DNA of 49,897 nucleotides, from the NCBI GenBank assembly GCA_964369635.1, contig CAYJGN010000008.1, positions 1 to 49,897 of the forward strand. The letters are read 5' to 3'. Shown one piece after another: positions 7,364-15,684 of the stretch. A program made the position numbers and the translations under genes. The notes below the pieces were generated by a model. It had not been told where the DNA came from and made no database searches. It saw nothing but the letters and a program-made list of their open reading frames with translations. The first letter of the stretch is position 1. Each line of letters begins with the position of its first letter. Source of the stretch: CAYJGN01 sp964369635. GTDB lineage: Bacteria; Bacillota; Clostridia; Oscillospirales; Ruminococcaceae.

Positions 7364-8608
7364 ATGAATAGTGATAAAATGATTGAAGTATATCCTAAAT
7401 ATGAAAGCAACAAAGATTATTATGATAAGCGAATAGAGTCTGTCAAAAATGGTTTTATAAAACACTTCAAATCAGATACTGAAATATCTGTTTTTTCAGC
7501 TCCTGGTAGGATTGAAATCGGTGGAAACCATACAGACCATCAAAAGGGCTGTGTTCTTGCGGCGGCAATTGATTTAGATGTTCTCGGTGCAGCCTCTAAA
7601 AGAGATGATAATATAGTAAATCTCTATTCTGTCGGCTATGATATGCTAACGGTAAATATGGATGATTTAGAGGTTGATATAAACGATTACAACACAACCG
7701 GGGCGCTTATAAAAGGCGTCTACTATAAAATACAAAATATGGGTTATGAGCTAAATGGCGTCAATATCTACTGCACATCTGATGTTCTCGGCGGCTCGGG
7801 GCTAAGTTCTTCTGCTGCATTTGAGGTATTTTTCGGTACAGTTTTAAACCATCTATACTGTGGTAGCGAGATTACAGCGGTTGAAATTGCCGCCATCGGA
7901 CAGTATGCCGAAACGGTTTATTTTGGAAAACCCTGTGGTCTTATGGATCAGACTGCAAGCTCTGTTGGCGGTGTTGTTTCTATTGATTTTAAAGACACAA
8001 CAAATCCAATAATCGAAAAAGTTGACCTGTCATTTGAAGATATGAAACATGCAGTTTGCATTATCGATTCAGGCGGAAATCATGCCGATTTAACAGGTGA
8101 ATATGAAGCTATCACAAAAGAGATGGGAGCGGTCGCCGCTTTGTTTGGCAAAAAACATCTGCGTGAAGTGAGCAAAAGTCAGATTATATCAGCTGCAGGT
8201 AAAATATGTAGAGAGGTTAATGACCGTGCATTTTTGCGTGCAATACACTTCCAAAATGATAATGAATTTGCAATGCTTGAGGCAAAGGCTTTGAAAGAGA
8301 AAAACTATCAAGAATTTTTAAGACTCGTAAACCTATCTGGGGACTCCTCATTTAAATGTTTGCAAAATATATATGCGAGCAACGATGTTTTAAACCAAAA
8401 GGTTTCAATAGCACTTGCGCTCTGTAATGAGTTTTTAAATGGCAGAGGGGCCTGCAGAGTTCACGGCGGTGGTTTTGCGGGAACGGTAGAGGCGTTTGTC
8501 CCTATTGATATGATTGATGAGTTTAAAAAAAATATAGAGAGAATATTCGGAGAAAATAGCTGTTACATATTATCGGTGCGCCATGTCGGCGGCACTCGTA
8601 TTTTATAA
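7364..8608 (+). CDS. galK: Galactokinase
   Basis: 414 residues, GHMP kinase family. Galactose-binding signature PGRIEIGGNHTDHQ at about 47-60, ATP-binding LGGSGLSSSAAFEV near 140 and the C-terminal glycine motif RVHGGGFAGTVEAFVP. It phosphorylates galactose to galactose-1-phosphate, the first committed Leloir step. The GGNHTDHQ variant is the form common in clostridial galactokinases. The ATG at 7364 is preceded by AGAAGGG; the longer reading from 7322 would overlap the alpha-galactosidase end. It sits between the alpha-galactosidase and galE genes. Confidence 0.93.
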   Translation: MNSDKMIEVYPKYESNKDYYDKRIESVKNGFIKHFKSDTEISVFSAPGRIEIGGNHTDHQKGCVLAAAIDLDVLGAASKRDDNIVNLYSVGYDMLTVNMDDLEVDINDYNTTGALIKGVYYKIQNMGYELNGVNIYCTSDVLGGSGLSSSAAFEVFFGTVLNHLYCGSEITAVEIAAIGQYAETVYFGKPCGLMDQTASSVGGVVSIDFKDTTNPIIEKVDLSFEDMKHAVCIIDSGGNHADLTGEYEAITKEMGAVAALFGKKHLREVSKSQIISAAGKICREVNDRAFLRAIHFQNDNEFAMLEAKALKEKNYQEFLRLVNLSGDSSFKCLQNIYASNDVLNQKVSIALALCNEFLNGRGACRVHGGGFAGTVEAFVPIDMIDEFKKNIERIFGENSCYILSVRHVGGTRIL

Positions 8609-8632
8609 AATTAGAAAGGAAGTAGAGATAAG

Positions 8633-9628
8633 ATGGCAGTTTTAGTTTTAGGAGGCGCTGGGTATATCGGCAGCCATACTGTTCGCAAGCTATGCGATAA
8701 TGAAACAAAGGTTATCGTGCTCGATAATCTTGTTACAGGATTTAAGAGGGCGGTTGATAGCAGGGCGAAATTCTACGAGGGCGACATAAGTGATGAAAAT
8801 TTAATCATAGAGATCTGCGAAAAAGAAAATATTGATGCTGTAATTCATTTTGCGGCATACTCTTTAGTTGGTGAGAGCGTTTTAAATCCTCTTAAATATT
8901 ATGAGAACAACCTCTGCAAAACAAAGAAATTATTAGATGCGATAACTAAAACAAAGGTGAAATCTATCATCTTCTCTTCAACTGCTGCAACCTATGGCGA
9001 GCCGAAAAATATACCTATCCTTGAAACAGACAGAACAGTTCCAACAAATCCATATGGGCAGACAAAGCTTGCTATGGAAGATATGTTTTACTGGGTGGAT
9101 AAGGCGCATGGGATTAAGTATGTTTCACTTCGCTATTTTAATGCTTGTGGAGCAGATAAGTCAGCGCAGATCGGCGAGTCGCACAATCCAGAAACACATC
9201 TGATACCTGTGATTTTACAGGTCGCAAACGGAATGCGAGAGTCTATAAGTATTTTCGGAACTGATTATGATACCCCAGATGGCACCTGCGTGCGAGATTA
9301 TATCCACGTTACCGATTTAGCTGATGCCCATATTTTAGCTATTGATTATCTGCAAAGCGGTGGCGAGAGCAGGATATTCAACCTTGGTAACGGCGTTGGA
9401 TTTAGTGTTCGGGAAGTTATAGAAACAGCGCGCAAAGTGACTGGGCATGAAATCCCAGTGGTAGAGTGCGGGCGCCGTATGGGAGATCCAGCGAAACTAA
9501 TCGCTTCGGGTGATTTAGCAAAAGAAGTTCTCGGATGGAGCCCAAAACACGAGAGCTTAGAAGAGATAGTTCATTCAGCTTGGAATTGGCATAAGAATAA
9601 TCCAGCAGGATATTCTAAGGAGGATTAA
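8633..9628 (+). CDS. galE: UDP-glucose 4-epimerase
   Basis: 331 residues, extended short-chain dehydrogenase. NAD-binding GGAGYIG at 7-13 and catalytic YxxxK at Tyr141/Lys145 (YGQTK), followed by SLRYFNACGAD and the C-terminal HESLEEIVHSAWNW. It interconverts UDP-galactose and UDP-glucose, regenerating the uridyl carrier for GalT. AAAGGA lies 12 bases upstream of the ATG. It is three bases from galT, so the two are cotranscribed. Confidence 0.95.
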   Translation: MAVLVLGGAGYIGSHTVRKLCDNETKVIVLDNLVTGFKRAVDSRAKFYEGDISDENLIIEICEKENIDAVIHFAAYSLVGESVLNPLKYYENNLCKTKKLLDAITKTKVKSIIFSSTAATYGEPKNIPILETDRTVPTNPYGQTKLAMEDMFYWVDKAHGIKYVSLRYFNACGADKSAQIGESHNPETHLIPVILQVANGMRESISIFGTDYDTPDGTCVRDYIHVTDLADAHILAIDYLQSGGESRIFNLGNGVGFSVREVIETARKVTGHEIPVVECGRRMGDPAKLIASGDLAKEVLGWSPKHESLEEIVHSAWNWHKNNPAGYSKED

Positions 9629-9630
9629 AT

Positions 9631-11124
9631 ATGTTATCTTTAGCGCTCCAGAATTTAGTGAATTATGGGATTGAGAAAAATCTTATTGGTGAAGAAGATA
9701 GAATATATGTAATAAATCGTTTTTTAGATATCCTTGGCATAGATGAATACACACCATCTCAAAAAAGCGAAGAGATGGATTTGGAAACAATTTTAAAAAT
9801 AATCCTCGATGATGCTGTGGAAAGAGGGTTTATTGAAGATAGCATTGTATATAAGGATTTGCTTGATACAAAGCTAATGGGAGCGATGATTCCTTTTCCT
9901 AAAACTATAAATGATAAGTTTCAAAGCCTATACAAAATATCCCCCAAAGATGCAACTGATTGGTATTACAACTTCAGCTGTGATAGTGATTATATTCGCA
10001 GATATCGAATTAAAAATGATATAAAATGGAAAGTTAAAACCAAATACGGTGAACTTGATATCACTATCAACTTAGCAAAGCCCGAAAAAGACCCCAAGGC
10101 AATAGCGGCGGCAAAGAATATTAAATCAACAGCATATCCTAAATGTTTATTGTGCAAAGAAACGCAAGGGCATGCCGGAAACATTAATATTCCAGCAAGA
10201 CAAAACCATAGAATACTGCCGATTTCTATCGGTAACAAAGACTGGTTTTTTCAATACTCACCATATGTTTATTACAATGAGCACTGCATTTTACTCAGCG
10301 GAGAGCATGAGCCGATGCAGATAAGCGATGAAACCTTCTCGAAAATGTTTGACTTTTTAGATATCGTCCCACATTATTTTGTGGGTTCTAACGCAGATTT
10401 GCCTATCGTTGGAGGATCGATATTAAGCCACGACCATTTTCAAGGCGGAAACTATCTATTTGCAATGGAAAAGGCAAAAGTGCTCAGTTCATATAAAGTT
10501 GATAGTTATGAAAATGTCAGTGTAGAAACCTTAGACTGGCCGATGTCGGTAATCCGCCTTACAGCTGGTAACCGCAAAGAAATTCAAAAGCTTGCAGGTG
10601 AAATACTTTCTCATTGGCGAGGATACACCAATGAAAAAGCAAATATATTCGCATACACAAAAGAGCCACACAATACAATTACCCCTATCGCAAGAAAGGT
10701 TCACGGTAGATACCAAATAGATTTAGTGCTTCGAAATAATATCACCTCAGATGAGCATCCGCTCGGTGTATATCATCCGCATAGCCACCTGCACCATATA
10801 AAAAAAGAAAATATTGGATTAATTGAAGTTATGGGGCTTGCCGTCCTACCATCAAGACTGAAAAATGAAATTGAAACCCTAAAGAAATGCATTTTATCAA
10901 AAACCGATGTCGCAACAAACGAAGAGGTAAGCAAGCACAGCGACTGGATAGCCAAACTACTTGCAAAGCACAACAATATCTCAGCGGAAAATATAGATAC
11001 TATCCTAAAAGAAGAGATAGGTATAATTTTTGAAGAGGTCCTTGAATGCGCTGGCGTATTTAAGCGCAATCAGCCTTACTTTGAGCAGTATATGGCAGAC
11101 TTCATCGCAAAAAGAGCGCAATAA
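9631..11124 (+). CDS. galT: Galactose-1-phosphate uridylyltransferase, class II
   Basis: 497 residues, matching the long class II GalT of Firmicutes and unlike the roughly 350-residue class I enzyme. Landmarks are CLLCKETQGHAGNINIPARQNHR near residues 173-192, GGSILSHDHFQGG near 265 and HPHSHLHHIKKENIGLIEVMG near 383. It transfers UMP from UDP-glucose to galactose-1-phosphate. A strong GGAGG site lies just before the ATG. It ends the galactoside operon; hairpins follow at 11157-11189. Confidence 0.95.
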   Translation: MLSLALQNLVNYGIEKNLIGEEDRIYVINRFLDILGIDEYTPSQKSEEMDLETILKIILDDAVERGFIEDSIVYKDLLDTKLMGAMIPFPKTINDKFQSLYKISPKDATDWYYNFSCDSDYIRRYRIKNDIKWKVKTKYGELDITINLAKPEKDPKAIAAAKNIKSTAYPKCLLCKETQGHAGNINIPARQNHRILPISIGNKDWFFQYSPYVYYNEHCILLSGEHEPMQISDETFSKMFDFLDIVPHYFVGSNADLPIVGGSILSHDHFQGGNYLFAMEKAKVLSSYKVDSYENVSVETLDWPMSVIRLTAGNRKEIQKLAGEILSHWRGYTNEKANIFAYTKEPHNTITPIARKVHGRYQIDLVLRNNITSDEHPLGVYHPHSHLHHIKKENIGLIEVMGLAVLPSRLKNEIETLKKCILSKTDVATNEEVSKHSDWIAKLLAKHNNISAENIDTILKEEIGIIFEEVLECAGVFKRNQPYFEQYMADFIAKRAQ

Positions 11125-11156
11125 ATCTATGCGCAAAACATCACGGTTTTTGCGTT

Positions 11157-11174
11157 AAAAGATACGATCTTTTT
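11157..11174 (+). terminator. Likely terminator of the galactoside operon
   Basis: AAAAGAT (11157-11163), loop ACG, ATCTTTT (11167-11173), ending in a T5 run. A second small hairpin, TTATCC-AAG-GGATAA, follows at once, and CGCAAAAC...GTTTTTGCG lies just upstream. Together they form a stacked termination region. Confidence 0.5.
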
Positions 11175-11556
11175 ATCCAAGGGATAAGTTTTGCAAAGAT
11201 ACTCTCGTCCACGATATCAATATAGTGGGTAACCCTGTGCTTTGAGGCAGCAAACATAAAAATCTAACTATAATTTAACCTACTCTTAAGCTATATTTTA
11301 CCCATATCTTTATCCCTATACCGCCAAACAAAAAGCGCCTATCCTCCGCTTGCCTATCTTTCGCCTAAATCAGCATTTCGCAGATAAAAGAAATGCAGTA
11401 TTTTGCGTCTTTTCAAATACCACCGAGTTGGTATAAAGTATTATGCTATTACTGCGCAAATCACCAAAAGAAACCATTGTCGTAAATGCATAAAAACAAG
11501 CATGAGTTTTTGTGAATTTCTTCTATTGATGCAAACTTTTAATTTGATTGGAAATA
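11175..11556. other. Gene-free spacer between galT and the surface protein
   Basis: No coding sequence with a ribosome binding site is visible on either strand, and no repeat or RNA gene was recognised. The promoter of the next gene lies at its end. Confidence 0.5.
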
Positions 11557-11565
11557 TGATATAAT
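11557..11565 (+). promoter_or_regulatory. Extended -10 promoter of the surface protein gene
   Basis: TGA directly precedes TATAAT (11560-11565), an extended -10 element. The -35 region at 11537-11542 (TTTTAA) is weak. The untranslated leader is about 80 bases long and includes AGGAG before the ATG at 11652. Confidence 0.5.
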
Positions 11566-11651
11566 AAAACGAGTTATACGTGATAAAATACAGGGTTACA
11601 GCGAGCAGCTTCGCGTATACAAGAATTGATAAAATAGGAGAGTGAACGAGC

Positions 11652-14600
11652 ATGAAAAATTTTTCTAAAGCACTGCTTGTAATGGTGAATTTATTTGTGT
11701 TTTCTTTGTTGTTTACAACTGTTTCATTTGCGGCGACTGAAAATACAAGTTATCTTCTCCCGAGCTTTGACTCTGGGACGAACACCGTTTCATACAGCAA
11801 CGAAACAAAAGAAGCAACAGTTCTAACATCAAGCAATACTACTATTGGAAATATGAATAGAGAAACTTGGTATGTTGTAAAGGGTAGTATCACATTTAAC
11901 GATAGGGTTATTATTGTGGGCGATGTTAATTTAATCCTTGCAGACGGAGCGGTATTTACTGCAAATAAAGGAATCTCGGTAAATGATGATGACTACAACC
12001 CCTTAAATGGCAGTCCCAATAACCTTGCTATTTATGCGCAATCGAATTCAGAAGGCACTATGGGTAGGTTAATAGCGTCATATGATACCGGCAGTAGTGA
12101 TGATAGATTTACGGGCGCCCCTGCAGGCCTCGGTGGCGATGCTAACAAAATTAATGGAGAAATAACTATAAACGGTGGCGATATTAGGGCGGAGAGCACC
12201 GGGACAGGCAGTTCATATAGTGCGGCGATCGGTGGAGGATATATACACGAAGATAAAAACTCAAACTATAACTCAGGTCCTATAAACATTTATGGCGGAA
12301 AAATAGATGCAACCGCCGTGAGAGGGGCGGCGATAGGCGGTAGTGCCGTCCTTTATGTAGATAGCTTGCATGTGAAAACTGCTGATATTAATATCTATGC
12401 GGGTGATATAACTGCGAAAAGCAATGATGGTTCTGGAATTGGGGCTGGAGAGAAAACTGGAACTGTTAATATAAATATTTATGGCGGAAAAATATCTTCA
12501 GAATCTGTCGATGGCGGAGGAATCGGCCGAGGATCCACCAATTTAGCAGATTACAGTGGCTCTTATGCTAAAAGCGATATTAACTATGAGTTAATGAAGA
12601 TAAATATATTTGGCGGAGAAGTTACCGCGAGCAGTAAATATGGCGCCGGACTCGGCGGCGGACAAGAGGCAGGCGGAGGTGTTATTACTATAACCGGCGG
12701 CAACTTAACTGCAACAAGCCAAGAAGGTTCTGGAATTGGTAGCGGAAATGATGGTAGTGGCGCCGGAGAGATAACAATAACAGGTGCTACAACTTCTGTT
12801 ACTGCATCATCAACTAATGGACCCGGAATTGGAGGAACTAATAAAAATGCTCCAGGAGGAGCAAATAGCATTGCACAAGTTGATATTTCCAGCGGAACAG
12901 TAAATTCAACCAGTGCGGCTGGTGTGGGAATTGGCGGAGATTTTGTCGAGGTTGATATTAGCGGCGGATATGTAACAGCTTCGGGTTATGCCGCAGGTAT
13001 AGGAAAAAATGTTGTTATAAGCGATGGAGTGGTAGATGCTACCAGTATTAACGGTGCTGGTATTGGAAGCGGAAGCTCGGGAAACACAGCAAATGTTATT
13101 ATAACTGGCGGTAAAGTAACAGCAAAAAGCCAAAATGGTGCCGGTATTGGCACAGGGTATAATCCTGTTGTCAATGATGAAAATGGTCAGATTTCAATTA
13201 GCGGCGGCGAGATCAACGCAAGCAGTATTAACGGCGCTGGAATCGGAAGCGGTAAAGACAGCAATAATGGCAACGCTAATGCTCTTAATATCAATATTAG
13301 CGGTGGAACTGTTGCGGCGACTAGCAACGCTGGGTACAGCATAGGTAGCGGCGATGGTGGTAAAGTTAACGGTGTTACGATAAGCGGTGGCGCTGTTAGC
13401 GCGAAAAGCATAGGTGGCACAGGCGCCTCTTTTTCAACAACAGATACAGGCAGTGCTTTGATTATTGCTGATTCTATTGAAGGCAACTCCGTTGGCTGGA
13501 GCGGAATTATCTATTTAGGCGTAAAAGATGGAGAGGTTTACCGTGGCCCTATAGAACTTGATGCATCTGCAAACTATATTTTCCCGGCAGATAGAACTTT
13601 AAATATAAGAGATGGCGAAACAGTTAATATACCGCTTATTGTGACGAACGAAGGGACGATAATTATTCAGAACGGAGGAACACTCGAAGTTCCTACAGGC
13701 GGATTTATACAAAATAACGGTACAGTTTTAAATTTCGGAACGATATCCGATGAGGATAAATTGAGGATTGATGCTCGTGCAACAGAAGTTGGTGGTCAAA
13801 CTAATTATCTAGATGTTCTTGACGCAGATGGTAGTGTTGTGAATGCACAGACACCGGCTTCAGCTATGTCGGCTTTAGTAATAGTGAACGATGGTACAAC
13901 TTCGTTTGATGGAGCTATCTCAAAATGGTATTTTGTCGGTAGCGATGTCACTATCTCAGAGCGCATTGTTGTTACAGGCGATGTTCACCTAATATTGGGC
14001 GACGGCGCGACCCTCAATGCCCTAAAAGGAATACAGGTAGCCGATGATGACCAAAACCCCGCAACTCCATCGGCAAATAGTTTAACTATTTATTCGCAGT
14101 CGAGCGATAAAGATACTATGGGTAAACTTATAGTAACAATGCCTACCAGTAGTTTTTATGCAGGAATCGGCGGCGGTACTGAAGTTTCAAATGAAACCGT
14201 TAATGCGGGATCCATTACCATAGATGGTGGAAATATAACAATTAACGCAGAGGGCACAAGTTCTTATGGTGCCGCAATCGGTGGTGGTGCTGCAAGTAAC
14301 GCAAAAGGCGGACATGGCGGCAGTATAACTATAAGAGGCGGATATATTGCAATCAATGAAAACGGGAATCAATATAGCTCTATTGGCGGCGGCGGAAGTT
14401 TGAATGGAGACGGCGGAGACGGTGGCAATATCACTATAAGCGGCGGCGAAATATCTATGGCGCTCTCGATAGGTGGCGGAAATTCAAATACCGGTGTCTA
14501 CGGTGCAGCTGCAACATTTAGCACAGAAAGCTATGGATACGCTGTTTTACACATAGGTCCCGGCGCATTAACTTGGATAAACGATACTGACCATTCAATA

Positions 14601-15602
14601 ATGGTATTTAGAGGAAGAGTCGGCGATGGTAATACCGCAAATGGCGAGGGCAAGGGATATATATACACAGGTGGCGATAATATATTTGATTTGAAATCAA
14701 ATCTTTATATACCGGCGGATAAAACTTTATATATCGCGAGTGGACAAACGCTCAGTCAAACCGGTGGTATAATCTCTATTGCTGATACAGGCAGAATATT
14801 GAATTCTGGTAGTATACAAAATGTTGATAGTATTATAAACAACCAAAGGGTATTCCATGAGGTAATTTATTACAACAATTCATCAAAAACAGCCTCACAA
14901 AGCGAATTTGCAGCTCACAACGCACAAACTAATTTAATCGATAATACATTCCTCCCTCCTGCTATCGGAAGTTCAAGCAGATTTAGTATGTGGGAGGTGC
15001 AAACTGCGGGAAGTCCTCAAATTGCAGAAGGTCAAGGTTATATATTCACAGCACCTACGGAAGTTATCGGTATCTGGGGAGCGGTACGCCAGATAAGCAT
15101 AGCAAATGGCGTGGCGAAAGATTATGCGGGAAATACAGTTACCGAAGTTACCGTCGGACAAACAGTTTATATCAGCAGTGCAATAACCGACACGACGCTT
15201 GAATTTAACGGCTGGTCGGATACCAATACAGCGTCACCGGTTTCTTTTGGAAATGCAGCTCTTGAGAGCACCTCGTTTGTGATGCCAGACAGAGATGTTT
15301 CACTCGCGGTATCAACACTCGACAAAGAAAACTCGATTATCATAACAGGCGGAACTGCAGATGCAAGCACAGCAAGAGCGGGTGAAATCATATCAGTATC
15401 AGCCGATGCGGTACCAGCTGGCAAGAAGTTCACAGGTTGGTCAAGCAATGACCCCACCCTTGCTTTTGATGACCGCACTGCAATGGATACATTTTTCACC
15501 ATGCCGGTGGGCGACGTTTCTATAACAGCAAATTATGCAGATGTTAGCGGAGAGATTACCGGTACAGTGCCGGGTATTATATCACCGCAGACCGGATTAT
15601 AA
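11652..15602 (+). CDS. Large secreted Gly-rich beta-helix/InlB-repeat surface protein
   Basis: 1316 residues. Signal peptide at about 1-27 (VSFA then ATEN). The body has two related halves. Each begins with a similar block (W-Y-x-V, then GDVxLILxDGA, then DDDxNP, then an IYxQS...TMGxLI segment; about residues 75-150 and 757-830). Each continues with many short repeats such as GAGIGSG and I-x-I-S-G-G-x-V-x-A-x-S, the periodicity of a beta-helix. Near the C-terminus are two InlB-type bacterial repeats ending in FVMPDRDVSL and FTMPVGDVSI. The protein stops at PGIISPQTGL, where related proteins continue into an LPxTG-like anchor, so it lacks a membrane segment. An adhesin or cell-surface role is inferred; no enzyme motif was seen. 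Confidence 0.8.
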   Translation: MKNFSKALLVMVNLFVFSLLFTTVSFAATENTSYLLPSFDSGTNTVSYSNETKEATVLTSSNTTIGNMNRETWYVVKGSITFNDRVIIVGDVNLILADGAVFTANKGISVNDDDYNPLNGSPNNLAIYAQSNSEGTMGRLIASYDTGSSDDRFTGAPAGLGGDANKINGEITINGGDIRAESTGTGSSYSAAIGGGYIHEDKNSNYNSGPINIYGGKIDATAVRGAAIGGSAVLYVDSLHVKTADINIYAGDITAKSNDGSGIGAGEKTGTVNINIYGGKISSESVDGGGIGRGSTNLADYSGSYAKSDINYELMKINIFGGEVTASSKYGAGLGGGQEAGGGVITITGGNLTATSQEGSGIGSGNDGSGAGEITITGATTSVTASSTNGPGIGGTNKNAPGGANSIAQVDISSGTVNSTSAAGVGIGGDFVEVDISGGYVTASGYAAGIGKNVVISDGVVDATSINGAGIGSGSSGNTANVIITGGKVTAKSQNGAGIGTGYNPVVNDENGQISISGGEINASSINGAGIGSGKDSNNGNANALNINISGGTVAATSNAGYSIGSGDGGKVNGVTISGGAVSAKSIGGTGASFSTTDTGSALIIADSIEGNSVGWSGIIYLGVKDGEVYRGPIELDASANYIFPADRTLNIRDGETVNIPLIVTNEGTIIIQNGGTLEVPTGGFIQNNGTVLNFGTISDEDKLRIDARATEVGGQTNYLDVLDADGSVVNAQTPASAMSALVIVNDGTTSFDGAISKWYFVGSDVTISERIVVTGDVHLILGDGATLNALKGIQVADDDQNPATPSANSLTIYSQSSDKDTMGKLIVTMPTSSFYAGIGGGTEVSNETVNAGSITIDGGNITINAEGTSSYGAAIGGGAASNAKGGHGGSITIRGGYIAINENGNQYSSIGGGGSLNGDGGDGGNITISGGEISMALSIGGGNSNTGVYGAAATFSTESYGYAVLHIGPGALTWINDTDHSIMVFRGRVGDGNTANGEGKGYIYTGGDNIFDLKSNLYIPADKTLYIASGQTLSQTGGIISIADTGRILNSGSIQNVDSIINNQRVFHEVIYYNNSSKTASQSEFAAHNAQTNLIDNTFLPPAIGSSSRFSMWEVQTAGSPQIAEGQGYIFTAPTEVIGIWGAVRQISIANGVAKDYAGNTVTEVTVGQTVYISSAITDTTLEFNGWSDTNTASPVSFGNAALESTSFVMPDRDVSLAVSTLDKENSIIITGGTADASTARAGEIISVSADAVPAGKKFTGWSSNDPTLAFDDRTAMDTFFTMPVGDVSITANYADVSGEITGTVPGIISPQTGL

Positions 15603-15640
15603 TTTTTATTCCTTATAGTGCAGATTATTTAAACCAATAA

Positions 15641-15672
15641 AAGAGCCCGTCGATAAAATCGACGGGCTTTTT
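15641..15672. terminator. Bidirectional terminator between two surface protein genes
   Basis: Perfect 10-base stem GCCCGTCGAT (15645-15654), loop AAA, ATCGACGGGC (15658-15667), flanked by A-rich and T5 tracts. It serves both convergent genes. Confidence 0.92.
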
Positions 15673-15684
15673 GTATTTCTAATA

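Noticed and set aside
12121..14500. Short repeats in the surface protein as a CRISPR array
   Set aside because: The repeats are degenerate at DNA level, in frame and continuous, with no constant repeat or spacer unit and no cas genes.
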